Assembly (NCBI GenBank): GCA_963281155.1
Contig: CAUJLY010000004.1
Location: forward strand, 248,001-312,000
Reading direction: 5' to 3'
Source of the DNA: Rhabditophanes sp. KR3021
Taxonomy: Eukaryota > Nematoda > Chromadorea > Rhabditida > Alloionematidae
DNA length: 64,000 nt
In this document: piece after piece, positions 34,425 to 44,314 of the stretch
Position numbering within the stretch: the first letter of the stretch is position 1
Layout: the number at the start of each line of letters is the position of its first letter
Program-made: the position numbers and the translations under genes
The notes under the pieces: model-generated
Told to the model about the DNA's origin: nothing
The model's database searches: none
What the model saw: the letters and a program-made list of their open reading frames with translations, nothing else

Positions 34425-34898
34425 CTAAATTGTAATATATTATACATAACTTTCCTTTTACTTAATAAATATTTCGCTACAAATAAATCTATTCTTAATG
34501 TTTGTTTCTTATTTTGTAAGTAATTATTTAGTTTATGGTTTGCTTTCACTATTCCTAAATAACATTGTAAACACTATTATTTGATCCTGGTATTTTGTGA
34601 TATATGACATCTTTTAGTTGTTGTATTTTGCCTATTAAATAAGCATTAACAAGTTTATTTCTTATTTGTAAAAAGCCATCTGTTAATCTTCTTGTATTAT
34701 AGCCTCAATTATTATTTAAATTACAATTCATTTAATTAAAATCCCATAAAATACACAAAAAATTAAACAACATCAAAAGGTGCGGTCAATCTTAAAAATA
34801 GCCACTGTTTAGAATATTGATAATGTTTTGATTTGTTTAGTCTCAAAATGATGTCTTTAATTTAATTTATTTTATAAAATAAACTTCTTTTTAATAAA
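34425..34898. other. Intergenic, very AT-rich
   Basis: AT-rich stretch downstream of the aspartyl protease gene. A 60-codon open frame (34549-34367, minus) is rich in Lys, Leu and Asn and is unlikely to be coding. No other feature seen. Confidence 0.45.
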
Positions 34899-36364
34899 TT
34901 AAGGTGCTATCAAAGGTAAAGCAAATCCAATTTTCTTTTCTTTGATGTTGTGAATGTTGCAGTAGCTTCTTAAGAAAGGATCCCCTAAAATCCATTGAGG
35001 CCCCAATCCAGTGGAAAAGGCAAAAAACCCAAACTCACAAACGCCCTCCGAAATAGGCAAAATATAATTGGTAGACTTAATTTGATATAAATTAGAGCCA
35101 ATTTCCAAGTTAACTGCATTTCCTTTGTGATTGCAGTCAATAAACCAAGCCCCAACTTCTTCATCAAACTTCGCACCTAATTTAGCTCCAATTTGTTCAA
35201 TAATAGCTTGTGGACCAGCAATCAGAGAAGTACCTGTGTCTGAAATGGCACTCATTATGCCTCTTTTACAATATCCATCCACACACACTCCTTTCAAGTT
35301 GAATTGCCAATATGTGGCGGAGGTTAAAGGTTCATATGCTATCACCGGTCCACAGTTCATATCGTCTAATCCTCCGTACGTGAACATTCCTAAAGTTAAG
35401 ATTAGATATTTGATGAGAAATTGATTCAAATAATAACATTACCTCCTTTCATTTCATCTTTTAAACCAAAATGACCCATGTAGACTGTAAATATGGGTTC
35501 ATCAATTAAATGTTCCTCCACAGCCTTGACTAATGGTGGAGTTACGTGATTGACACTGATTGACTTGAATCCTAAACCCAATATCCCATCAATAGGTTGT
35601 TCATTGAAAAACTTGGCCAAAGATGTTGCTTGACCAAATGTCTGATCAGGTATACAGAATTGAGGAGTAAAGCAGAGTACATCTATTCCTTGGAACCCTT
35701 AAAAAGTAATGAGTAATAAAGACAATTCAAAGCTTTACATACCTTCAGCACTACCGGTTCCATAATGAATACCAAACTTTGTGCCATCTTCCCGATAAGT
35801 AAGGGAGTTGGTTTGATTGAATCTGTGTTTGTTAGAACATTTATCATCATTGAGAATGAATGAATTTAGCATTTTTATTCCGTCCACTCTACAACACTCT
35901 CTCCCACAAAGTAGGGAACACGATTCCGACAATAAGACCTCACAAAAAGATGGACAATCACCGTTGGCAACTATCAATTGTGGTAGATTCGGTTCCTCTT
36001 GTTGAGACATAGCTTCGCTCTCATACACACAATCCTTATCCCCAACCCACAAATTGGCTGATCCAGTATCTAAAACAACTTGGAATTCCTGTTTAGGAGT
36101 GCCGAGTGTAACAGAAGCCACATAAATCATATCCTCAACATCCTCAACAGGCTGATGATAACCTGCCGTAAGATCTTTTCTGTATCTAGCCTGCAGGAGT
36201 GTCAATTGATCACGCAGATTTAGATATTTAACATGTTTCTTATCTCTAATCAAATGATGTCGCAAAGGCGATCTGGTCTTAATAGAAACTTGGTGTTTAA
36301 GAGAGTCAATCAAATTAGTCAAACAAACAAATAATATCCAACATTTTATTAATTTAGACAACAT
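34899..36364 (-). CDS. Pepsin-like aspartyl protease (A1), secreted, with Cys-rich insert
   Basis: Predicted 455-aa secreted or lysosomal pepsin/cathepsin-D family protease. Exons: 36364-35743, 35697-35443, 35389-34899 (introns 45 and 53 nt). The N-terminus is a signal peptide (about 1-20) then a basic propeptide. Both catalytic Asp motifs are intact: VVLDTGSANLWVG (Asp99) and AISDTGTSLIAG (about Asp340). The flap Tyr is likely the one in SLTYREDGTKFGIHYGTGSAEGF. Between Asp1 and the flap is an unusual insert (about 111-178) with eight cysteines in CPSF-C...SCSLLCGRECC. The conserved C-terminal region WILGDPFLRSYCNIHN is present. The start at 36364 is the first ATG; upstream in-frame codons have none. 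Confidence 0.93.
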
Positions 36365-36511
36365 AATTGAAGAAATAAAATGTAGAAATGTCAGCCAGAC
36401 CAATTTTAGTTAACCGTCCTTCTCTGATAACATTGGGTTATCTTTTTAAAGTAGTACAATTTTGATAAAATAGGTATCATTTTTTTATTAAGATATCAGT
36501 AACAAATACAA

Positions 36512-36814
36512 TTATATAATACGTTCGAGAATTTGTTGGAAGATCATCATAATAAAAGGAAAGACTATGTCAGTGTAGAGGATGAGTCCAAATGTTCCAA
36601 GGGTTATTATTACAATATTAAAGGCAACAGTCAATATTGTTTGAATTGAATATAGATCCTCGTAATCAAATGGCTCTATCAACGTCTTGAAGATATCTAA
36701 AAAGCGTTTCTAAATAATACATTAAAAAAATTGACACCTACTTAGGACAAAAAATCCCGGAATAGTCATAGTAACTAGTGTTGCCATGTAAAGAATAAAT
36801 TTAAGATTGACCAT
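36512..36814 (-). CDS. Small two-exon hydrophobic protein, 85 aa
   Basis: Found by joining two short exons (36814-36742 and 36696-36512) across a 45-nt intron with donor GTAGGT and acceptor CTTTTTAG; the frame is kept and ends at a TAA. The product has an N-terminal hydrophobic stretch (about 6-24, signal peptide or helix), a short acidic linker IEPFDYEDLYS (31-41) and a strongly hydrophobic second half (about 43-80) likely to be one or two membrane helices. No family recognised. An alternative acceptor 13 nt upstream breaks the frame, which supports the one chosen. Small size and lack of homology keep confidence moderate. Confidence 0.5.
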
Positions 36815-37171
36815 TGTAACACCAAACTTTTTCTCATTAAACTTTATCATTTTAATAATGCACAATTTGACCATGCAAATAAGCAATGTTCGATATCATT
36901 TAATATCATCTTAAACCTGTATTTTGTAATCAATTTTGATCCTTAATACTTATTTACGCCTTGTATTTTGTACATTATTTTGTGTGTTAGCTGGTGTGTG
37001 TCATCATATTATTTTAGTTATAAACAAACTTCCTTGCAAAGGGAGAAGTAGTGGGGACGAGGATTGTTGGAAAGGTATGTCCTTTGCATTTCTTTTTAAA
37101 TTATCGCATCGCCTTTTGGATTGTGTCATTTAAACTGTTTTGTTCATATAAGGGTTTTTAATAACATTTAA
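36815..37171. other. Divergent promoter region
   Basis: About 360 nt between the 85-aa gene (minus) and FTSJ1 (plus), so it should hold both promoters. A 65-codon open frame at 36936-37133 begins with TTG and has a signal-peptide-like start, but no ATG; I did not call it a gene. Confidence 0.45.
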
Positions 37172-37173
37172 AG

Positions 37174-38225
37174 ATGGAGGCTAATGAAGTGGACAATAAT
37201 AATAGGCGCGATGATTATTACAGACTGACAAAAGAAGATGCCTATCGAGCCAGGTCGGCTTATAAGTTGTTGCAGATTGATGAAAAATTTGGTATATTTA
37301 AAGGTAAATGGACATTTTTATGTTTTGATCCAATCCAATATTTGTTTAGATGTGGTGACGGTTGTTGATTTATGTGCAGCTCCTGGATCTTGGACACAAG
37401 TATGCGTAGACAAGTTAGCGGAAGTTGCCAGTCACCCAGTTGCTCAACATTTAGACATTCTAAAAAGAGTCAAAATTATTGGTGCTCGACATTCAGCCAA
37501 TGGCTAAAATTATTGGGGCAGATTTGATTCAAGGCGATATCACCAGTACTGAAACGATGGGCCAAATTATCAAAGAAGCAAAAGGTCGTGTCGATCTTGT
37601 TTTGTGTGATGGAGCTTGTGACAAGACTGGAATCATACAATTTGATCAAATTTTGCAAGCAGATCTGCTGAGTGCTGCTTTAAGTATGGCTGCACTCATT
37701 TTAGTTCCAGGAGGAGCCTTCGTGTCCAAAATATTTGTCAGTGACAATGTCAATTTCATTAAGGCGCAGTGCGAATTATTATTTAAGGAAGTTCACATCT
37801 TTAAACCAGATAGTAGTCGCCACGATAGTGCTGAGCATTTTGTGATATGTAAGAACTTCGAACAAATTGCTGGATATAAGCCCAACCTTTCAAGTATTGC
37901 TCATAATGCTGACTACGACTGGAGAACAAAAGATTTGGTGGGGATCAACAGGAAAATAGTACCATTTATGGCTGCTGGAGACATGAAAGGGTGGGATGAA
38001 AGTAGATCCATGTTATGTACAGAAGGCACAGACATCCACCATTTATTAGATGAAGCTCACATTTTTGGGAAAGAAGTATATCAATTTCCAACGGCAGAGG
38101 AACTTCAGTCAAAAATAAATAATAATGGGGGGACTCGGAAACAGAGCACAAAGCAAGAGTTCATAAATATTGTTAATGCACTCACCAAAAAGTATGCTAA
38201 TAAGGAAAAGAATGAAGATAAGTAG
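37174..38225 (+). CDS. FTSJ1: FTSJ1/Trm7 tRNA 2'-O-methyltransferase
   Basis: Predicted 319-aa SAM-dependent enzyme that methylates the ribose of anticodon-loop residues 32 and 34 of certain tRNAs. SAM-binding motif: [14 protein letters not shown] (about 46-59). The K-D-K-E tetrad is visible: Lys31 (RSAYKLLQI), Asp in LVLCDGACD, Lys in FVSKIF and Glu in [10 protein letters not shown]. Exons: 37174-37303, 37350-37423 and 37470-38225. Intron 1 is standard (46 nt). Intron 2 (37424-37469, 46 nt) has weak ends (GTTGCC..AAGAG) but restores the family reading [14 protein letters not shown]; without it the frame runs into a TAA at 37505-37507, so a +1 frameshift is the alternative. The acceptor AAAG abuts the ATG. 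MOCS3 follows 215 nt downstream on the same strand. Confidence 0.88.
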
Positions 38226-38440
38226 TAATATACTCTTTTTTGATGTTTCATTATTTCCAAATAAATAAGTTTTAACATTACATTTTTTGTTTGAATTGTT
38301 TTATACCATCAAATGCATGAGTGTTAACTTTGCATTTTGTTTTTATTTAAATTGTTCTAGATGATCAAAAGTTGTTGGAGAGCCGTGTCTTCTTTTGAAT
38401 CGCAACTTTTTTTGACATTTAAATTACTTCAACTTTCAAA

Positions 38441-39751
38441 ATGAGCGAATTTTTTACTTGTTTAAATAAGGAGCACATCCAACGTTACTCTAGACAATTA
38501 ATATTAAAGGATTTCGGGATAGAAGGTAAATAAAGCTAAATGGCAACTCATTATTTCTTTTAGCACAAAGAAAATTAATCAACAGCAGCATTTTAGTAGT
38601 TGGAGGGGGTGGTTTAGGGTGTCCAGTTGCGGTGTATTTGGCTGCTGCAGGTGTTGGTAGGATCGGGATTGCAGACCACGATGGCGTTTCTATTGACAAT
38701 TTACACCGCCAGTTTGCTCACAAGGAAACGAATGTTGGGTTGAATAAAAGTGAATCCCTGAAACAGTTTATTAGGGACTTGAATTCAACTGTCCAGGTCG
38801 ACACTTTCGACGTTTCTATTAGTGCAAAAAATGTTAAGGACATTTGTGAGGGGTATGATGTGATTGCGGATTGTTCTGATAATGTTGTTACAAGGTAACT
38901 TTTTTAGTGGATTGTTTTGAATGTTGTTTTAGGTATTTATTAAATGATGCCGCCGTTTTGTATAGGAAAGTATTGATATCTGGAAGTGCTCTAGGTTGGG
39001 ATGGCCAACTAACGACTTACAATTATAGCAAAGAAACTCCTTGCTATCGTTGTCTCCTTCCAGTACCTCCTCGACCGGAAAGCGTCACAAACTGCAGTGA
39101 TGGCGGTGTACTTGGGCCGATTGTTGGAATGATAGGATCTATGCAAGCTTTAGAAGCCATCAAAATCATGGCAGGCCTTGAACCAAACTATGCTGGGAAG
39201 ATGTTAGTCTTTGATGGGTATGAAGGTCGAACAAGAACCATTAAGCTGAGAGGAAGAAATGGGCTATGTGTCATTTGTGGTAATGAACCAACAATTACCG
39301 ATTTGGTTGACTATGAATTGTTTTGTAGTTCAAAGGCAACTGATAAAGTAACAAGCTTGAATGTGTTAGATGATGAAGATCGGATTGATGTTCACAAATA
39401 TGCTAAGAATGAGATAGATGATTGCTTGTTAATAGACTGTAGACCAGAAGCAGAATTTGATATTTGCCATTTTAATGAAGCACACAGTATGTTTTATTAC
39501 ACCTGTTTAAATTAATTTTTGTTTCAGATATTCCTTTGAAAAAGATTGAAAAAATGGAAATAGAGGAGTTAAAAAGCAGATTCGGAGATAAATCAAACGT
39601 TCTTGTTATTTGCCACCGTGGTAACGATTCCCAATTAGCCGTTAAATATTTAAAGGATAAATTTGTCAACGAAAGCATCATATTCAAGGATATTATTGGA
39701 GGATACAATTCCTGGTCCTATGAAATTAATAACAATTTCCCTGTTTATTAA
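38441..39751 (+). CDS. MOCS3: MOCS3/UBA4 sulfurtransferase-adenylyltransferase
   Basis: Predicted 397-aa E1-like enzyme that adenylates and thiocarboxylates URM1 (tRNA wobble-uridine 2-thiolation) and MOCS2A (molybdopterin synthesis). Exons: 38441-38525, 38564-38894, 38933-39486, 39528-39751; introns 38-41 nt. The N-terminal ThiF domain has RYSRQLIL, the ATP-binding GGGGLGCP (about 45-52), DNLHRQF, DCSDN, the zinc pairs CYRC and CVIC, and the catalytic VTNCSDGGVLG. The C-terminal rhodanese domain (about 290-397) ends VICHRGNDSQLAVKYL with the active Cys, then GGYNSW. Together with FTSJ1 upstream it makes a tandem pair of anticodon-modification genes. Confidence 0.96.
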
Positions 39752-39898
39752 AATGATGTTTATGCGTATTTGATTGTTAATAAAAATATTCCCTTATTTT
39801 TTATTTACCTTTAAATTTTTGATCATGCACATAAAAATTTAAGTTTTAATTTGTCTTTTATTTTTGAATTGAAATTGTTCTGAAACAAAAGTTTATAA

Positions 39899-39976
39899 CA
39901 TAATAATATGGCGAGTCGATCAAGCCATTTGTCGGAAGAAGATAGAGTTGTGGTGATACGATTTGGTCATGATTGA
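39899..39976 (+). pseudogene. TXNL4A/DIB1 (U5 snRNP) gene fragment, broken
   Basis: About 26 codons match the extremely conserved N-terminal part of the U4/U6.U5 snRNP protein TXNL4A (Dib1/Dim1): a W-x-V-D-Q-A-I piece at 39909-39929 and, one base out of frame, LSEEDRVVVIRFGHD at 39929-39973. One T is missing at the ATTTG junction and the following conserved Trp codon is TGA. The similarity stops after that. It lacks the rest of the gene, so it is a relic, either of a duplicate or a retrocopy. Confidence 0.75.
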
Positions 39977-40810
39977 GCTTAAGAATTGCACACTTGTATT
40001 GAACAAAACCATCAGTCATAAGTAAAGTTCCTCAAGTACACTAGTATCAGTTAACATTATTGTCATATTATCAATAATTGCCTTAGACTCTTTTGGAGAA
40101 GCTGAAAAGTGTTGGTGATTGTAAGTTTACCCAACTCAATAAACAAAGATTTGCAAGAAGTTGAAGTTTTAGGTACAATAATTGTTGGAGCAGCCAATTC
40201 AATGTCTAATTCAATTTTAGGTGGTGACACTTCCATCAATTGACGTATATTTTCACCAGCTTGAGTTGCTCTTTCAGTTGCAGCGGCAGCCTGAGTTTCA
40301 GCTTGAAACGGTTCAACCCAAAGATTAAGGAAAATGAATCGCATTTGAGCAATTTTAATTTTAACAGACATATCAACATTATTAATAGCCATCTTTTGTT
40401 TTCAATTTCAGTACGATTGTGTTGAATAAAATCCATTTGGAACATTTTTCTTTTCCAATAACTAATAACACATTTTTATGAACTGCTGTCGGAAGGAAAT
40501 CACATAAAACTATTTCTTTTAATCCAGCATGTACCAATGTAGTTTTTTCTTTCATTTGCACAGTTGATCTTATACATTCAATTGTCATATCTGTATTAAG
40601 CCACGAATTTCTGTTCCCATTTGCAAAGCCATGTTAATTACTTGAGATGTATCATAAGTTGGTCCTCTCTTTTTAGGTACTTTCTTTCCTTTAGTTAAAC
40701 TGCTAACATCATCACCAACTTATCAGTTGCATCATCTTCCTTTTGATCATTTGTCGACTTTTTATGATCATAATATTTTTGAAATGTTGAAAAAAATTTC
40801 AGCTGCTCTA
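39960..40810 (-). pseudogene. VPS13 fragment, disrupted
   Basis: Several overlapping frames on the minus strand together resemble one internal part of the giant lipid-transfer protein VPS13. The clearest piece (40392-40063) reads a Q-A-x-x-A-x-x-A-T-x-x-A helix then PPKIELDIELAAPTIIVPK and LFIELGKLTITNTFQ, the family's repeated beta-strand region. An upstream piece (about 40588-40382) reads HAGLKEIVLCDFLPTAVHKN and VLLVIGKEKC in another frame, and pieces near 40810-40690 and 40075-39970 extend it at both ends. The segments are separated by frameshifts and stops, with no complete splice sites, so this is a decayed gene fragment. The downstream end runs into the TXNL4A relic on the opposite strand. 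Confidence 0.7.
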
Positions 40811-41317
40811 GTATATTCATCTTTAAGTCAAGATGATATTAATCCTAATATTACAAAGGATATGCACAAAAATCACATAAAATGAAACAAGAATTTAATA
40901 ATAAAACTTTTTAAAAGAAAATATTTAGCAAAGATTATGTATATTTATCTATCAAAATTATGCGACTATGTACATTTATTTGTAAACGAATTAGTCACTG
41001 ACAAGATTTATTAATACATTATACATATTTAGCTCATTCTTTTAAAACATGTTCAAAAATGAATTTCTTTTAAAACCCAATCAATTTATATGCGGAACAG
41101 AGTTGACAAACTTAAGCTGCTTTTAATAATAGAAAATTGTTGTCAATTTATTCATTTGGTTGGTTGTGAAAGTTAATCCGTAAACAAAAAATATAGTTGT
41201 TTAGTGTTGAGTTTAAATTACGATTAGCTATGATTTTACATGCTAACATCATATTACAAAACAGTATAAATGGAAAAAGAAAAAGTATTTATGTTTTTTT
41301 AAAAATTCAAATATACT
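40811..41317. other. Intergenic, AT-rich
   Basis: About 500 nt very AT-rich sequence upstream of the lipase gene. I see no coding signal apart from possible further VPS13-derived scraps at its left edge. Confidence 0.45.
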
Positions 41318-42178
41318 ATGATTTGCTTTGCTAAGAATATATGTATTTTTAATTTGATTTGCTATTCTGTAAATGCTACTTTTTCCCAACATTTTAGAGA
41401 TTATATTTTAGAAAATTATAATCAAAGCTATTTACAAAAATTCGAACGAAAAGATTTGGGTCTTGGCTTTTTAGGAAGTTTAGGAGGAAAATTATATGAA
41501 CAGGAATTTTCTCAATTAACTCCTATTATATTGTTTAATGCAGAAGGTCAAAGAGCATTATGGTTTGAAACAGCTCGTGAATATTTTATTAGTAGAGGAT
41601 ATAAGTTTGGAGATATATATGGTATAAGTATCGGTGATGGAGGTTTTAACTTTTTACCATTCATATCTGCAGAATGTCGCCATATCAAAACTATAAGAGA
41701 ATTCATAAGTCTTGTTTCGGAATATAGAAATAGCACTCTTGATATAGTTGCATATTCTATGAGTTCCCCACTAGTAAGAAAAGCAATCTTAGGTGGCACA
41801 TGTATTGATGATGGATTTAACTTAGGTGTCCCAATAACTAATCAAATTAATACTTTCATAAGTGTTGCCGGAGCAAATTATGGTTTTGAAAGTTGTAACT
41901 TTTTAAAATTATTTGTAAGACAATGTAATATCGTTAATGGATTAGTTTGCAATTCTTTATTTATTCAAGACATAAACAATCAAACTTCCAAATTTGAAGG
42001 CAATAAAACACATTCAATTTATAGCCAACTTGATTGGGTTATTGGACAGATATGCTGTAATAATATATGCTCTGAATTGAAAAATGCAGATAGAAATTAT
42101 ATATTAAATCCACAAGATCATTTTTCAATCATTTATAATAGTCTTGATTTAATGTACCACTTGTTCAATTACGATTAA
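41318..42178 (+). CDS. LIPS-type secreted lipase (class 2 / EstA-like), altered nucleophile elbow
   Basis: Single-exon 286-aa alpha/beta hydrolase of the nematode LIPS family (lipase class 2). An N-terminal signal sequence (about 1-20) is followed by ILFNAEGQRALWFETAREYFISRGY, the family's strand with the oxyanion region, then VSEYRNSTLDIVAYSMSSPLVRKAILGG. The nucleophile Ser sits in A-Y-S-M-S, where the usual elbow is G-x-S-x-G, so the two small Gly positions are Ala and Ser. Downstream are the family landmarks ISVAGANYG, CN..NGLVCNS, FLQDINNQT-like, and a C-terminal DHFS that could supply the His. Seven or more Cys suggest disulfides. Activity is plausible but uncertain. The gene is notably AT-rich and intronless compared with its neighbours. 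Confidence 0.85.
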   Translation: MICFAKNICIFNLICYSVNATFSQHFRDYILENYNQSYLQKFERKDLGLGFLGSLGGKLYEQEFSQLTPIILFNAEGQRALWFETAREYFISRGYKFGDIYGISIGDGGFNFLPFISAECRHIKTIREFISLVSEYRNSTLDIVAYSMSSPLVRKAILGGTCIDDGFNLGVPITNQINTFISVAGANYGFESCNFLKLFVRQCNIVNGLVCNSLFIQDINNQTSKFEGNKTHSIYSQLDWVIGQICCNNICSELKNADRNYILNPQDHFSIIYNSLDLMYHLFNYD

Positions 42179-42294
42179 GAATATAAAATTAAAAAATGAC
42201 TTAAATACACCATTGTTTATTAAAAAGAAATTTAGTTACATTCATTTTATGTTAAAAACTTTCGAAGACTGAAGAAAGCCAGAACAAAAAGAAG

Positions 42295-42594
42295 ATGGCA
42301 ATAAAGTGTACGGAAGCATCAATTGGCTCAAATGAAAGTTTCAAGAAATCAAACATGGCTAAACCCGACGCAAATCTGAAAGCCATACGACATGTCCTAT
42401 TTAATGCTACTCCAAAAAGCCAACATTCAAAGACTACTTCTTCTCTCAAGGTTAATCGAGATCAAGCTCCGGTAAAGGCGGTGTCTAATGTGAAACAGAG
42501 CAATGACATCATTGAATCTCTAGGAAAACGTGGATCACATTTGAACATACAATTTATTGGTTTTAATTGTTTGATGATTACACCCTCACTATGA
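42295..42594 (+). CDS. Small basic hypothetical protein, 99 aa
   Basis: An ATG-started open frame of 99 codons, Lys/Ser/Asn-rich with no signal peptide, helix or recognisable motif. Its sequence composition is less biased than neighbouring spurious frames and the ATG context (AAGAAGATGG) is good, but there is no splice acceptor before it and the minus strand is also open here. It may be a real small gene or chance. Confidence 0.3.
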   Translation: MAIKCTEASIGSNESFKKSNMAKPDANLKAIRHVLFNATPKSQHSKTTSSLKVNRDQAPVKAVSNVKQSNDIIESLGKRGSHLNIQFIGFNCLMITPSL

Positions 42595-42776
42595 AAACGA
42601 GTATAAAATGAATATAAAAGTGATTGATTTTCAAAAGTTTTGTCGTTTCGGATTAGATTTGGATGAACAAAAATGTGTTGGATCACAAAATTTAAAACAT
42701 TATCGGTGTCAATGTTTTATTCATTTAAAAATGTAAACTTTAATTTTTAATATACTTTATTTAAGAAAATACACAT

Positions 42777-43716
42777 TTAGGCGTAATGGCAGTCGTGTTT
42801 CATGACTCTGGTACATACAGTTGAAGCGTCAGCACTAGAATCCTTTTCCAACTCAGCCATAATTTGATCTACCATCTCGACACAGATAATAGCGAAAGCA
42901 CCAGCATGAGTCTTTAATAAAGAAATGATTAATAACAATGATTAGTGTTAATTGAAATATATTTCAAATAATTTGCGCGCGTATCTTTGATAAATAAATG
43001 TCAAAAGATCTGTATATAATTAACTTTTCTAAATGATGATTAAACGACCTTAAAAGAGTCATTTTTCTGGAAGAAAGAAACGTAATATTTTAAATATATA
43101 TCAAGCACAATACTTCCTCAAAAAGGGCAGAGATTAAAGTTGAATTATTCGCCAGTGTCTCATCAAAAAATGAGCATCTAATAACATTCTTAGTCATTTT
43201 GATCGCAAAGAATCTAGAAGCCGTACGTTCTACTTTGTACTGCTCAAAAAGACATTAAACTCTGACATTAATCGCTAAATTACGAGAAGCTTAGGCCAAA
43301 GTTTCTTAAAGTTTAAAACCCGGACTATAACTAGGGCGCTTTCTGATGGTGTTTGATGATTTGAAAGAAATGGTATTACCTTGCAGTATTCGTCTATCTT
43401 TTTGTCTTGGTAACTCTCCTCGCACTCACTATACATTTCAATAATCTTAAAAAGAACATTAAATACATACCCAAAGTTTGTCAACTTACTTGAACAATAT
43501 CTAAACAAATTTCACAGGTAACAGAAGCACGAGCTCTTGGAGCAACAAGTTTTTCAAAGTGCTCTTTAGCATATCTCAACCCACAATTGGCTCCTCCCTT
43601 GTCTTTGTTTTGGATTGGTGTGGCATAAGCCAAAGCAACTAAAGCCAAAATAACAACTAAAAAGTTTTATTAACCCCACCAAAAAAGTTTTAAAACATAC
43701 CTAGTGATGTCTTCAT
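42777..43716 (-). CDS. Saposin-like protein (caenopore type), 4 exons
   Basis: Predicted 127-aa secreted saposin-B-domain protein; the family includes nematode caenopores, which permeabilise bacterial membranes in the gut. Exons: 43716-43701, 43656-43490, 43445-43380, 42911-42777 with introns of 44, 44 and 468 nt, all GT-AG, frame closing at TAA. The signal peptide is MKTSLVVILALVALAYA. Six cysteines have saposin spacing: CEIC (residues 53 and 56), the Cys in DEYC (82), IIC (93), STVC (116) and KHDC (124), with one extra Cys in the first helical region (YSECEE). No single exon is long enough to stand out, so the gene is easy to miss. The third intron, 468 nt, shows no extra exon. Confidence 0.82.
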
Positions 43717-44314
43717 TTTATTCAAGTGAACTTAGTAACGTCAAAAATGATTTTTATACATCCTCTTATCATACTTAATCATCCTTAGTTGATACACTGC
43801 ACTCCAAGTGATGTGACAAACATTTCAGTGATAACTTTAAATCTCATATGGTCTCATATTTTGTTATCACATGCGCTCATTGATAATATGTGCAAGTATA
43901 AGTGAAAAAGAATGCATTTAAATCCGGTTGAGCAACATAAAGCATGTATAGCTTATTTTTGTAACCATTAATCAAGTCGAATGGTGATAAGAAAAATTAT
44001 TATTTTTGAGATAATAAAAAATTATTATTATTCTAAGAATGGATTAAAAATCATCTATGATCATTTTCAATCCACAGTAAGGTCAAACCTAACACTCCAT
44101 TAAATCAACCTCAAAACCGTTTCTAAACTTATTCAAATGAGAAATTGGTGTGTGTAGTCTTGTTTAGTTACAAAGCAGTGCATTTTCTTATCTCCCAAAA
44201 TAGTGATCCAATTAATGTGTACTCCACAAATTATCAGCCGAACTGTATCAATTAACTTTACAAGTATAATTAAGTGTAATAAAATATTTTAAATAAAGTT
44301 ACACATATCTCCTA
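43717..44314. other. Divergent promoter region
   Basis: About 600 nt between the saposin-like gene (minus) and the IRG-7-like gene (plus). It must hold both promoters. AT-rich; no gene, RNA or repeat was recognised. Confidence 0.5.

Noticed and set aside
36697..36711. First acceptor (TATTATTTAG) for the 85-aa gene
   Set aside because: Using it puts the second exon out of frame with a stop; the next AG (CTTTTTAG) keeps the frame and gives a typical intron length.
36936..37133. 65-codon open frame with a signal-peptide-like start upstream of FTSJ1
   Set aside because: No ATG; begins only at TTG. A donor-like GTATGT follows, but no downstream exon fits except FTSJ1, which has its own start.
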